The position numbers were made by a program, and so were the translations under genes. The notes under the pieces were generated by a model. That model worked only from the letters and a program-made list of their open reading frames with translations. It made no database searches and was not told where the DNA came from. From Jeotgalibaca arthritidis (GTDB lineage Bacteria; Bacillota; Bacilli; Lactobacillales; Aerococcaceae): a stretch of 64,000 bases of DNA. Shown here in pieces: positions 8,931 through 17,526 of this stretch. The stretch lies in NCBI RefSeq assembly GCF_011100465.1, contig NZ_CP049740.1:2038001-2102000 (forward strand), in the 5' to 3' direction. Positions within the stretch are counted from its first letter, which is position 1; each line of letters opens with the position of its first letter.

Positions 8931-9299
8931 ATGGAAAAACGACCAGAAATTGAGAAACAAGTTGATGAAGAATTGGATAAATTGATTGCACTTCTTCAAA
9001 AAAAAGAAGAAATTATTCGTTATCAGCAAATGGAAAAAGAAGTTCAAGAGAATGATTGGTTAGATGAACTTGTTGAGACTATTAAAGATAAGCAACGAGA
9101 CTTGGTTAATTTCGAATATTACGAAAAACCAGAGGCCTATCAAGCGACATTGAAGGAGCTTGATCGATTAAATAAAGAATTAGACGAGAACATTACCGTA
9201 AAAGCTTACAAAGATTCCTTATGGGAGGCTAACGAAGTTGTTCAACTCTTGTTTAGTAAAATCGAAGCAGCTGCTAATAGTAGCACAGATACCAACTAG
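8931..9299 (+). CDS. YlbF/YmcA (RicA-like) family regulator
   Basis: This 122-residue, highly charged, mostly helical protein matches the YlbF/YmcA family (DUF964). It lies between ymdB and mutS, where B. subtilis has ymcA (ricA). In B. subtilis, RicA, RicF and RicT form a complex that acts with RNase Y in mRNA processing and carries iron-sulfur clusters through cysteines. The protein here contains no cysteine at all, so it cannot ligate such a cluster itself. The function is probably conserved RNase Y assistance, but that is inferred. The start overlaps no other gene and lies 3 bases after ymdB. A paralogue such as YlbF cannot be excluded by sequence alone. Confidence 0.75.
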   Translation: MEKRPEIEKQVDEELDKLIALLQKKEEIIRYQQMEKEVQENDWLDELVETIKDKQRDLVNFEYYEKPEAYQATLKELDRLNKELDENITVKAYKDSLWEANEVVQLLFSKIEAAANSSTDTN

Positions 9300-9325
9300 C
9301 AAGAGAATGTTATTGAGGTGGAAAA

Positions 9326-11887
9326 ATGTCACAAAAAACAAAACAAACGCCAATGATGGAACAGTATTTTAAAATTAAAGAACAGTATCCAGATGCTTTT
9401 TTATTTTATCGCTTGGGGGATTTTTATGAGTTATTTCATGACGATGCGATTAAAGCAGCGAAAATTCTAGAAATTACCTTAACTAGCCGGAATAAAAATG
9501 CAGATGATCCTATTCCAATGTGCGGAGTTCCCTATCACTCAGCGACTGAATATATTCGAACCTTAATTCATAATGGTTATAAAGTCGCTATTTGCGAGCA
9601 GATGGAGGATCCTAAAGCAACTAAAGGCATGGTTAGACGTGAGGTTGTCCAAGTCTTGACGCCAGGAACCTATATGGATGAAAAAGGTGGCAGTAGCAAT
9701 AATTTTTTAGTTGCTATTGAAGAACGGTCTTCAAGCTATGCCTTAGCCTACGCTGATATTACGACGGGTGAATTACGAGTGACTTTATTAGACAATCAAG
9801 ATGCAGTCTTAAACGAAATTCAAGCTTTGCAATCTAAAGAGGTCATCATTGTAGAAGGCAAGGGTTCTGCAATCGCGCCAGTTTTGAAACAACGCTTGGG
9901 TGTCTTAATTTCGTCTCATAAGAAAGTAGACCAGTCCGATAATTATGCTCATTTATTAGAGGATTTAACGGAAGTAGCTTGTCAAAGTGTTGTTAATCTC
10001 TTGTTAGATTATCTTGCAGTTACCCAAAAAAGAAGTTTAACGCACATCCAAACTGCTGTCCGTTATCAAGCTGATCAATATTTGAAAATGGATGCCTATG
10101 CTAGACGAAACTTAGAATTAACCTTATCTATTCGTGACCAGCAAAAAGCAGGAAGTTTGCTTTGGCTGATGGATCAAACCAAAACAGCTATGGGTGGCAG
10201 ACGATTGAAACAATGGCTAGAAAAACCATTGATCAACAAAACAGAAATCGAAAGCAGGCAAGAAAAGGTTGCTAGCTTACTTGACCATTATTTTGAGCGA
10301 ATGGATATTAATGATGCCTTGTCATCGGTTTATGATCTAGAACGCTTAGTGGCTAAGGTATCCTTTGGGAATGTCAATGGTAGAGATTTAATTCAACTTA
10401 AAACATCTTTAGATCAACTACCGAAAATCAAACAACTGCTTGTTCAGGTTGATGAAGCAATCTGGCAGTCTACCTTAAGTAAAATTGCAGAAATGCCAGA
10501 ATTAAGAGACTTGATTGATCAGGCAATTATGGAAGATTCTCCTCTTTTAATTACAGAAGGCAATGTTATTAAAGATGGCTATAATGATCAACTTGATTAC
10601 TACCGTGATGCTATGGCTAATGGAAAAAAATGGATTGCAGCGCTTCAACAACAAGAAAGAGAACGCACTGGTATTAAAACCTTAAAAATCGGTTATAACC
10701 GGGTATTTGGTTACTACATTGAAGTATCAAAAGCCAATGTCCTAAATCTACCAGAAGGCTTATATGACCGTAAGCAGACCCTTACCAACGCTGAACGATT
10801 CATTACACCAGAGCTAAAGGAAAAAGAACGCATTATTTTAGAGGCAGAAGAAAAATCGGCTACGCTTGAATATGAGTTATTTATTGCTATTCGAGAAAAG
10901 GTAAAACACTATAGCGAAGACCTGCAACAATTAGCTAAGCAAATTTCAGAACTAGATGTCTTACAAAGCTTTGCCGAAATTAGCGAACGTTATCACTACA
11001 ATAAACCGATTCTTTCAGCGACATCTAAACATATTCACATTACAGAAGGCCGTCATCCAGTCGTCGAGGAAGTTTTAGGAAAAGACCAATACGTCTCTAA
11101 TAACCTGGAAATGACAAATGATAACAATATTCTGCTCGTAACAGGACCTAACATGTCTGGTAAAAGTACTTATATGCGTCAACTCGCGTTAATTGTGATT
11201 ATGGCTCAAATGGGTTGTTATGTTCCTGCTGAGACAGCAGAATTACCCGTTTTTGACCAAATATTCACCCGTATTGGTGCAGCTGATGATCTGTATTCAG
11301 GTCAAAGTACCTTTATGGTGGAGATGGTTGAAACAAACCAAGCCCTCCAATTTGCGACAGAACGCAGTTTAATTTTATTTGATGAAATTGGTCGTGGAAC
11401 AGCTACTTATGATGGGATGGCTTTGGCGGAAGCAATCCTGAAGCACTTGCACCGTCATGATAAGGGGAAAGTTTTGTTTTCAACTCATTATCATGAGTTG
11501 ACGGCCTTAGAAGAAGAGTTAGCTGGTCTTCGTAATGTTCATGTCGGGGCCATCGAACAAGATGGCGAACTTGTCTTTCTTCATAAAATTATGAATGGCC
11601 CTGCAGATAAGAGTTACGGCCTTCATGTTGCTAAACTAGCAGGTATGCCAGAGTCGTTAATAACAGAAGCTGGAGAAATCTTGCATCGCTTAGAAACTGA
11701 AGCAAATCTGACAGGAAGCGTTGTTGAAGAAGGCATTAGTCAGTTGTCTTTGTTTGGAGAACTTGAAGAAAACATTAATGAAAAGCAAGTTATGAAAGAA
11801 ATGTCAGAGTTAAGATTAGAAAACATGACACCGATGGATATCATGTATCAAGTCAATCAATGGAAAAAAATGCTGGATAAAAAATGA
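9326..11887 (+). CDS. mutS: DNA mismatch repair protein MutS
   Basis: This 853-residue protein has the N-terminal mismatch-binding motif F33-Y34-E35 (in GDFYELF). The C-terminal ABC-type ATPase has Walker A GPNMSGKST from G607, Walker B LILFDEIGRGT and an STHYHELT switch. It recognises mismatches and recruits MutL. Length and domain order are those of MutS1. The Shine-Dalgarno TTGAGGTGG fixes the ATG. mutL begins 11 bases after the stop, giving a mutS-mutL operon. Confidence 0.98.
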   Translation: MSQKTKQTPMMEQYFKIKEQYPDAFLFYRLGDFYELFHDDAIKAAKILEITLTSRNKNADDPIPMCGVPYHSATEYIRTLIHNGYKVAICEQMEDPKATKGMVRREVVQVLTPGTYMDEKGGSSNNFLVAIEERSSSYALAYADITTGELRVTLLDNQDAVLNEIQALQSKEVIIVEGKGSAIAPVLKQRLGVLISSHKKVDQSDNYAHLLEDLTEVACQSVVNLLLDYLAVTQKRSLTHIQTAVRYQADQYLKMDAYARRNLELTLSIRDQQKAGSLLWLMDQTKTAMGGRRLKQWLEKPLINKTEIESRQEKVASLLDHYFERMDINDALSSVYDLERLVAKVSFGNVNGRDLIQLKTSLDQLPKIKQLLVQVDEAIWQSTLSKIAEMPELRDLIDQAIMEDSPLLITEGNVIKDGYNDQLDYYRDAMANGKKWIAALQQQERERTGIKTLKIGYNRVFGYYIEVSKANVLNLPEGLYDRKQTLTNAERFITPELKEKERIILEAEEKSATLEYELFIAIREKVKHYSEDLQQLAKQISELDVLQSFAEISERYHYNKPILSATSKHIHITEGRHPVVEEVLGKDQYVSNNLEMTNDNNILLVTGPNMSGKSTYMRQLALIVIMAQMGCYVPAETAELPVFDQIFTRIGAADDLYSGQSTFMVEMVETNQALQFATERSLILFDEIGRGTATYDGMALAEAILKHLHRHDKGKVLFSTHYHELTALEEELAGLRNVHVGAIEQDGELVFLHKIMNGPADKSYGLHVAKLAGMPESLITEAGEILHRLETEANLTGSVVEEGISQLSLFGELEENINEKQVMKEMSELRLENMTPMDIMYQVNQWKKMLDKK

Positions 11888-11898
11888 GGTGAACTGCC

Positions 11899-13824
11899 AT
11901 GGCAACAATCAGAGAATTACCTGAACAATTAACGAACCAGATTGCAGCAGGAGAAGTCATCGAGCGACCTTCTTCTGTTGTAAAAGAGTTGGTTGAGAAC
12001 GCCATTGATGCTAAGAGCAGCCAAATTGATATTTGGGTAGAAGAAGCTGGTTTAAAAAAGATTAAGGTGAGCGACAATGGCCAAGGCATTCATCCTGATG
12101 AAGTAGCATTAGCCTTTGAACGTCATGCGACCAGTAAAATCTATTCAAGAGAAGATCTCTTCCGTATCCACACATTAGGGTTTAGGGGTGAGGCACTACC
12201 AAGTATCGCCTCTGTTTCCAAAGTGACAGTAGAAACGGCGACAGAGCATTTACCTGGTAAACTGCTTAAAATTGAAGGCGGTAAAATAATTGAAAATAAG
12301 ACCTTTGGGAGTCCAAAGGGAACGGCTATTACGGTAGAGAGTCTGTTTTTTAATACACCGGCACGCCTAAAATATATCCGCAGCCTTCAAACCGAATTGT
12401 CTAATATTACCGATATTATTAACCGCATATCGCTAAGCCATCCAGAAATTGCCTTTCGACTTTACCATGATAACAACCAACTACTGAGAACAAGTGGTAA
12501 CGGTGACCTCAAGCAAGCAATTGCCGGTGTTTATGGAACGAAGGTAGCCCGTAAAATGATTGAAGTTCAGGCTGAACAGCTAGATTTTCGTGTTTCTGGT
12601 TTGGTGACTATGCCAGAAATAACACGAGCGAGTCGAAATTATTTAACGATAATTTTAAATGGCCGTTATATCCGTAATTTTCTACTACAGAATGCCATTG
12701 TTGATGGCTTTGGCTCACGACTGATGGTAGGGCGGTTTCCAATTGCAGTTATTAATATTGAGACTGATCCACTGTTATTAGATGTGAATGTTCACCCCTC
12801 TAAAAAAGAGGTGCGTATCAGTAAAGAAAAAGAATTGGTGGCATTAATTATCTCTGCTATCCAAGAAGGGTTAAAAGATAAAACCTTTATTCCAAGTGGA
12901 TTTGAAAATGTTGATTTTAAACGACAACCGATTGAAGTGGAAGCTAAGCATGAACAGACTCATATTCGTTTTGAAAATCCGATTGAGCCGACGGAAGCAG
13001 CTTTTCAATCTGTTTTGAAACAGACCGATTATAAAGATGAAGAAGTTGTTCAGGAAGATTTTACAGTCGAAGAGGCTAATCAAGCCATTGACCATACAGA
13101 AAATGAGTCGATAGATTGGATAGAGCCAAAAAGGGAAAATCAGCCAAAATTTGAGCCGACTTTTGTTCATGAAAATCATAACGAAAAAAGTTTAAAGACA
13201 GCTGAGCGAACCTTGAATGAAGAGCCTGTTCGCCATTTTCCGGAGTTGTATTACTTTGGGCAAATGCATGGCACCTATCTTTTTGCCCAGAATGAAACAG
13301 GATTGTATATCGTTGATCAGCATGCTGCTCAAGAACGAATCAAATACGAATACTATAAAGAAGAAATCGCAAAGGTATCACGTGACTTACAAAGCTTGTT
13401 AGTTCCGATTACCATTGACTTAGCTTTGGATGACTATTTAAGAGTCAAAGAAAATCAAGAAAAACTCGAAGACATGGGTATTTTTCTTGAGCCGTTTGGA
13501 AAACAGACCTTCTTACTAGACCGTCATCCAACTTGGTTTAAGGCCGGGCAAGAGGAAGCCATTTTGGATGATATTATCAGTATGGTTTTGGAAGATGGTC
13601 ATCTATCAGTTAAAAAACTAAGAGAAGCAACGGCGATTATGATGAGTTGTAAACGATCCATCAAAGCTAATCACCATCTCAATGACCATGAAGCAAGGAT
13701 CCTATTAGCTGATTTGTCTAAGACAAATAACCCTTATAATTGTCCGCATGGTCGACCTGTACTCATTCATTTTACCAATAACGACATGGAGAAAATGTTT
13801 AAACGTATTCAAGATCCGCACTGA
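11899..13824 (+). CDS. mutL: DNA mismatch repair protein MutL (endonuclease-type)
   Basis: This 641-residue protein has the N-terminal GHKL ATPase motifs (VENAIDA, VSDNGQGI, TLGFRGEAL). The C-terminal dimerisation and nuclease domain carries the metal motif DQHAAQERIKYE starting at D473, plus SCKRSIKANHHL and PHGRP. The nuclease motif means this MutL nicks DNA itself, as expected in bacteria without MutH. A low-complexity acidic linker spans about residues 350-440. Translation starts at ATG 11899 after ATGAGGTGAA. Confidence 0.97.
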   Translation: MATIRELPEQLTNQIAAGEVIERPSSVVKELVENAIDAKSSQIDIWVEEAGLKKIKVSDNGQGIHPDEVALAFERHATSKIYSREDLFRIHTLGFRGEALPSIASVSKVTVETATEHLPGKLLKIEGGKIIENKTFGSPKGTAITVESLFFNTPARLKYIRSLQTELSNITDIINRISLSHPEIAFRLYHDNNQLLRTSGNGDLKQAIAGVYGTKVARKMIEVQAEQLDFRVSGLVTMPEITRASRNYLTIILNGRYIRNFLLQNAIVDGFGSRLMVGRFPIAVINIETDPLLLDVNVHPSKKEVRISKEKELVALIISAIQEGLKDKTFIPSGFENVDFKRQPIEVEAKHEQTHIRFENPIEPTEAAFQSVLKQTDYKDEEVVQEDFTVEEANQAIDHTENESIDWIEPKRENQPKFEPTFVHENHNEKSLKTAERTLNEEPVRHFPELYYFGQMHGTYLFAQNETGLYIVDQHAAQERIKYEYYKEEIAKVSRDLQSLLVPITIDLALDDYLRVKENQEKLEDMGIFLEPFGKQTFLLDRHPTWFKAGQEEAILDDIISMVLEDGHLSVKKLREATAIMMSCKRSIKANHHLNDHEARILLADLSKTNNPYNCPHGRPVLIHFTNNDMEKMFKRIQDPH

Positions 13825-13895
13825 AACAAAAAATTATGGTTTCTGCCTTTAATAAGGTAAAATAGAAACAGATTTTAAGATAAAGGATGATTAGG

Positions 13896-14330
13896 ATGAA
13901 AGAATCAAAAGAAGAACTACGCAATCGTTTGACGCCTCTTCAATTTGAAGTAACCCAAAACGAAGCAACAGAGCGTCCGTTTACAGGTGAATACGATGAT
14001 TTTTATCAAGAAGGTATTTATGTTGACGTGGTGAGTGGCGAACCATTGTTCAGTTCATTAGATAAATATGATGCAGGCTGTGGCTGGCCATCATTTTCAA
14101 AACCAATTGCTAAATTGGAAGAAAAAGAAGATACAAAACTATCTCGCGTTCGTACAGAAGTGAGAAGTAAAGAAGCTGATTCTCACCTTGGCCATGTTTT
14201 CGAAGATGGACCAGCCGAGATGGGTGGCTTGCGCTATTGTATCAATTCAGCAGCGATGCGTTTCGTAGCTGTACCTGATTTAGAAAAAGAAGGATACAGC
14301 GATTACCTATCATTGTTTGAATCAAAATAA
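13896..14330 (+). CDS. msrB: Peptide-methionine (R)-S-oxide reductase MsrB
   Basis: This 144-residue enzyme reduces methionine-R-sulfoxide in proteins. The family signatures [19 protein letters not shown] and the catalytic-cysteine motif [11 protein letters not shown] are all present. I place the start at ATG 13896, because AAAGGA lies 8 bases upstream. An in-frame ATG at 13887 would overlap that Shine-Dalgarno. The gene is usually elsewhere, often next to msrA. Here it sits between mutL and ruvA, with its own terminator. The Gram-positive form without the extra zinc cysteines fits what is seen. Confidence 0.95.
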   Translation: MKESKEELRNRLTPLQFEVTQNEATERPFTGEYDDFYQEGIYVDVVSGEPLFSSLDKYDAGCGWPSFSKPIAKLEEKEDTKLSRVRTEVRSKEADSHLGHVFEDGPAEMGGLRYCINSAAMRFVAVPDLEKEGYSDYLSLFESK

Positions 14331-14338
14331 TCAGCAAG

Positions 14339-14367
14339 AGATGAGATGAGTAAATCTCATCTTTTTT
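14339..14367 (+). terminator. Intrinsic terminator after msrB
   Basis: Arms AGATGAGAT (14339-14347) and ATCTCATCT (14354-14362) with a 6-base loop run into TTTTTT. Confidence 0.85.
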
Positions 14368-14445
14368 CTGTTTTAAACTGCCTTATTACGCCTATTATGG
14401 TAAGATGATAGTCAGGAATTTAATCCAGAAGGGATGTTAAACAGG

Positions 14446-15054
14446 ATGTATGAATATATGTGTGGGACATTAGTTAGCGTCAAACCGCTCTATATTGTCC
14501 TTGACGTTCAAGGAATTGGCTACCAAATTCAAGTTGCGAATCCTTTCCGCTTTACGTCGCTCTTAGACCAAGAAGTGATGGTATATATCCACCAAGCCGT
14601 TAGGGAAGATGCGATAACCTTATATGGTTTTAAAGAAGAATATGAAAAGCAATTATATCTAAAGTTGATTAGTGTGTCAGGGATTGGTCCGAAAAGTGGT
14701 TTGTCAATTCTAGCAAGTGAAGATCATACGGGCTTAGTTCAAGCCATTGAAACAGAGCATGTCACTTATCTAACCAGGTTTCCAGGTGTGGGTAAGAAGA
14801 CGGCATCACAAATTATTCTTGATTTAAAAGGGAAGTTAGACGATGTTTTAGTTGAAGTTGGTCAACTGCCGATTATACCGGTTGAAGAAACAACGCTCAA
14901 TAAGCAACACCTTTCCGAAGCTATGGAAGCCTTAGTTGGTTTGGGTTATTCAGCTCGAGAAGTTAATAAAATTAAACCAAAACTGGAAGAGGCGGATGCG
15001 AAAGATACGGAAGAATTACTTCGTATGGCCTTTAAACTATTATTGAAGAACTAG
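14446..15054 (+). CDS. ruvA: Holliday junction branch migration protein RuvA
   Basis: This 202-residue protein has an N-terminal OB domain (MYEYMCGTL, then DVQGIGYQI), tandem helix-hairpin-helix motifs (VSGIGPKSGLSIL and FPGVGKKTASQIILDLKGK) and the C-terminal RuvB-binding three-helix domain (about 155-202). It binds four-way junctions and loads RuvB. Start 14446 gives the conserved MYEY N-terminus. The earlier in-frame ATG at 14434 touches the Shine-Dalgarno AGAAGGG. ruvB follows 18 bases later. Confidence 0.96.
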   Translation: MYEYMCGTLVSVKPLYIVLDVQGIGYQIQVANPFRFTSLLDQEVMVYIHQAVREDAITLYGFKEEYEKQLYLKLISVSGIGPKSGLSILASEDHTGLVQAIETEHVTYLTRFPGVGKKTASQIILDLKGKLDDVLVEVGQLPIIPVEETTLNKQHLSEAMEALVGLGYSAREVNKIKPKLEEADAKDTEELLRMAFKLLLKN

Positions 15055-15072
15055 AAAGGGGGCAGGCGGCTA

Positions 15073-16077
15073 ATGACAGATGAACGCATGTTATCTGCCG
15101 ATATTGAAGACTGGAACGAAGAAGCGGTAGAAGAATCACTTAGACCGCAACAAATTAGTCAATATATCGGTCAGAAAAAAGTAGTTGATGAAGTCAATAT
15201 TTATATCCAAGCAGCCAAGCATCGTAACGAAGCGTTAGACCATGTGTTACTTTATGGACCGCCTGGGCTAGGTAAAACAACATTAGCTGGTGTCATCGCT
15301 AATGAAATGGGTGTTCATATGCATACAACAAGTGGACCTGCCATTGAAAAACCTGGTGACTTAATGGTGTTGTTAAACGAATTAAATCCAGGAGATGTCT
15401 TATTTATTGATGAAATCCATCGTTTGCCGAGGATTGTTGAAGAAATCCTGTATTCGGCTATGGAAGATTACTTTGTCGATATTATTATTGGTCAAGATGC
15501 GACTGCTAGACCTGTTCATTTTACCTTACCTCCTTTCACCTTAATTGGTGCGACAACCAAGGCTGGTAGTTTGTCGGCGCCGTTGCGGGCACGTTTTGGA
15601 ATTGTTTTGAGAATGGATTATTATAATCATAGTGATTTAAAAGAGATTATTATTCGTTCTTCAAGCGTCTTAAAAACGGAGATTGAAGAAGATGGCGCGA
15701 TTGAAATTGCCAGACGCTCAAGAGGAACACCACGTATCGCTAATCGTCTCTTAAAGCGGGTTCGCGATTTTTCTCAAGTTTATGAGGATGGTATGATTAC
15801 AGCTAAGGTTGCAGAAAAAGGATTAACCTTGCTAAGAGTGGATAAAGAAGGACTGGATGCAACCGACCGCAGGATTTTAACCACTATGATTGATTTTTAT
15901 GGTGGCGGGCCGGTTGGTTTAGCTTCAATTGCGGCTACTATTGGTGAGGACAGAGAAACCATTGAGGATATGTATGAACCCTATCTCTTGCAAATTGGTT
16001 TCTTGCAACGGACACAACGTGGTAGAATGGTCACTGCGGCAGCCTATGATCATTTAGGCTACACTTATGATAAATAA
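15073..16077 (+). CDS. ruvB: Holliday junction branch migration helicase RuvB
   Basis: This 334-residue AAA+ motor has Walker [10 protein letters not shown], Walker B LFIDEIHR, sensor 1 (IGATTKAG), the arginine-finger region (APLRARFG) and a C-terminal winged helix (about 255-330, with [10 protein letters not shown]). With RuvA it drives branch migration of Holliday junctions. The resolvase here would be RecU (55496-56128), since RuvC is typically absent in Firmicutes. The Shine-Dalgarno AGAAAGGGGG precedes the ATG. Confidence 0.98.
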   Translation: MTDERMLSADIEDWNEEAVEESLRPQQISQYIGQKKVVDEVNIYIQAAKHRNEALDHVLLYGPPGLGKTTLAGVIANEMGVHMHTTSGPAIEKPGDLMVLLNELNPGDVLFIDEIHRLPRIVEEILYSAMEDYFVDIIIGQDATARPVHFTLPPFTLIGATTKAGSLSAPLRARFGIVLRMDYYNHSDLKEIIIRSSSVLKTEIEEDGAIEIARRSRGTPRIANRLLKRVRDFSQVYEDGMITAKVAEKGLTLLRVDKEGLDATDRRILTTMIDFYGGGPVGLASIAATIGEDRETIEDMYEPYLLQIGFLQRTQRGRMVTAAAYDHLGYTYDK

Positions 16078-16107
16078 AGACAGCTAGAAAAGAATAGAGG
16101 AATAATA

Positions 16108-17136
16108 TTGAAAACAAGTGATTTTGATTTTTATCTACCTGAGGAACTGATTGCTCAAACACCTCTAGAGAATAGAACAGCATCTCGTTTATTGAAGCTG
16201 GATTCTTCAGCTAACCAACTAGAAGATAAGCACTTCTATGATGTGATTGATGAATTTGAAGTAGGCGATGTTCTCGTTTTAAATAATACTCGTGTTTTAC
16301 CAGCTCGTTTACATGGTGTGAAACCTGATACAGGAGGGCACTTAGAAGTATTGTTATTAAACAATGAAGAGGGAGATCGGTGGGAAACGCTCGTTAAACC
16401 AGCCAAAAAGGCTAAGATTGGAACAAAGATTTCATTTGGTGATGGGATGTTAACTGCTGAAGTTGTGGGTGAAAAAGACCACGGTGGACGCATCATTGAA
16501 TTTAGCTATGAAGGAATCTTCTTAGAAGTATTGGAGAGTTTAGGAGAAATGCCTTTACCACCATATATTAAAGAACGTTTAGATGATCCGGATCGTTACC
16601 AAACTGTTTATGCCAAAGAGAATGGCTCAGCAGCAGCTCCAACAGCAGGTTTGCATTTTACTCAAGAGCTATTAGCTAAAATTGAAGCAAAAGGCGTTAA
16701 AGTTGCGTACTTAACCTTGCATGTTGGTTTAGGTACCTTTAGACCTGTTTCTGCTGATGATTTGAGTGAGCATGAAATGCATTCAGAATTTTATTCATTG
16801 CCTCAAGAAACCGCAGATTTATTAAATGAAGTTAAAGCAAAGGGTGGTCGAATTATTGCTGTCGGAACAACATCTATTCGGACACTTGAAACGGTCGGTA
16901 CAAAATTTAACGGTGAGATTAAGGCAGATAGTGATTGGACGAGTATTTTTATCGCGCCTGGCTATCAATTTAAGGTTGTAGATGCTTTTATTACAAATTT
17001 CCATTTACCAAAATCAACACTCGTTATGCTAGTCAGTGCATTTGCTGGCAGAGAGACTGTTCTGAATGCCTATGCGCATGCCGTTAAAGAACGTTACCGT
17101 TTCTTTAGTTTTGGCGATGCCATGTTTGTTAAATAA
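16108..17136 (+). CDS. queA: S-adenosylmethionine:tRNA ribosyltransferase-isomerase QueA
   Basis: This 342-residue enzyme of queuosine synthesis moves the ribosyl part of SAM onto 7-aminomethyl-7-deazaguanine at tRNA position 34, giving epoxyqueuosine. Family blocks are [16 protein letters not shown] near the start, [22 protein letters not shown] and [20 protein letters not shown] near the end. Translation starts at TTG 16108, 8 bases after AGAGGAA. It closes the ruvA-ruvB-queA unit, the standard arrangement in Firmicutes. tgt does not follow, and the next gene is on the other strand. Confidence 0.96.
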   Translation: MKTSDFDFYLPEELIAQTPLENRTASRLLKLDSSANQLEDKHFYDVIDEFEVGDVLVLNNTRVLPARLHGVKPDTGGHLEVLLLNNEEGDRWETLVKPAKKAKIGTKISFGDGMLTAEVVGEKDHGGRIIEFSYEGIFLEVLESLGEMPLPPYIKERLDDPDRYQTVYAKENGSAAAPTAGLHFTQELLAKIEAKGVKVAYLTLHVGLGTFRPVSADDLSEHEMHSEFYSLPQETADLLNEVKAKGGRIIAVGTTSIRTLETVGTKFNGEIKADSDWTSIFIAPGYQFKVVDAFITNFHLPKSTLVMLVSAFAGRETVLNAYAHAVKERYRFFSFGDAMFVK

Positions 17137-17144
17137 TAACAGCA

Positions 17145-17179
17145 AAAATCCCCCTCTAGATTATCTGAAGGGGGATTTT
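17145..17179. terminator. Bidirectional terminator between queA and the DUF2929 gene
   Basis: Perfect arms AAAATCCCCC (17145-17154) and GGGGGATTTT (17170-17179) serve the converging + and - transcripts. Confidence 0.9.
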
Positions 17180-17191
17180 AATGGTTAATCA

Positions 17192-17377
17192 TTATGCTTT
17201 TTTAGACTCTGCCGTTTTCGGAAAAGCGCTTGTTAATAGGAATACGATGACAGCAACAGCAATTCCCATAACAGATGCGTGAACAAAGTTATAAGAATTT
17301 GTTTCCAAAGCGCCGCCAATATAGAAAGCAACTTGCCCTAAAATAAATCCCCAAAATAAACACACAACAAATTTCAT
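17192..17377 (-). CDS. Small two-helix membrane protein, DUF2929 (YjzD-like) family
   Basis: This 61-residue protein has two hydrophobic segments (about residues 3-22, starting FVVCLFWGFILGQVAFYIGG, and 36-53) and a short basic tail (AESKKA). The start FVxxxFWGFILG is typical of the DUF2929 family, whose B. subtilis member is YjzD. No function is known. The Shine-Dalgarno AGAAGGTG lies 8 bases before the ATG and a good promoter lies upstream, so this is a real single-gene transcript running against its neighbours. It is often found beside dnaE in related bacteria. Confidence 0.85.
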   Translation of the reverse strand: MKFVVCLFWGFILGQVAFYIGGALETNSYNFVHASVMGIAVAVIVFLLTSAFPKTAESKKA

Positions 17378-17402
17378 CTTTTTGCACCTTCTCTCGTTTC
17401 TT

Positions 17403-17430
17403 ATTTTAGCACTTATTTTAAAGATGACAA
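17403..17430 (-). promoter_or_regulatory. Promoter of the DUF2929 gene
   Basis: Read on the minus strand: TTGTCA (complement of 17425-17430), a 16-base spacer and TAAAAT (complement of 17403-17408), with TGC before the hexamer giving an extended -10. Confidence 0.7.
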
Positions 17431-17496
17431 GTTTTTATCCGATGAAAGTGACAAGATGATGCTGCTTTTTACCTACATCAAAGCTAGGAAATACGA

Positions 17497-17502
17497 TATA
17501 AT
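17497..17502 (+). promoter_or_regulatory. Probable dnaE -10 element
   Basis: Perfect TATAAT lies 24 bases before the dnaE ATG, with the Shine-Dalgarno GGAAGGAGG in between. No convincing -35 is visible. Confidence 0.5.
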
Positions 17503-17526
17503 ACAAGAAGAGGAAGGAGGGTTACG

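Noticed and set aside
12871-13179. 102-codon minus-strand open frame in mutL
   Set aside because: Lies opposite the low-complexity linker of mutL; its Phe/Ile/Leu-rich reading is the complement of Glu/Lys codons.
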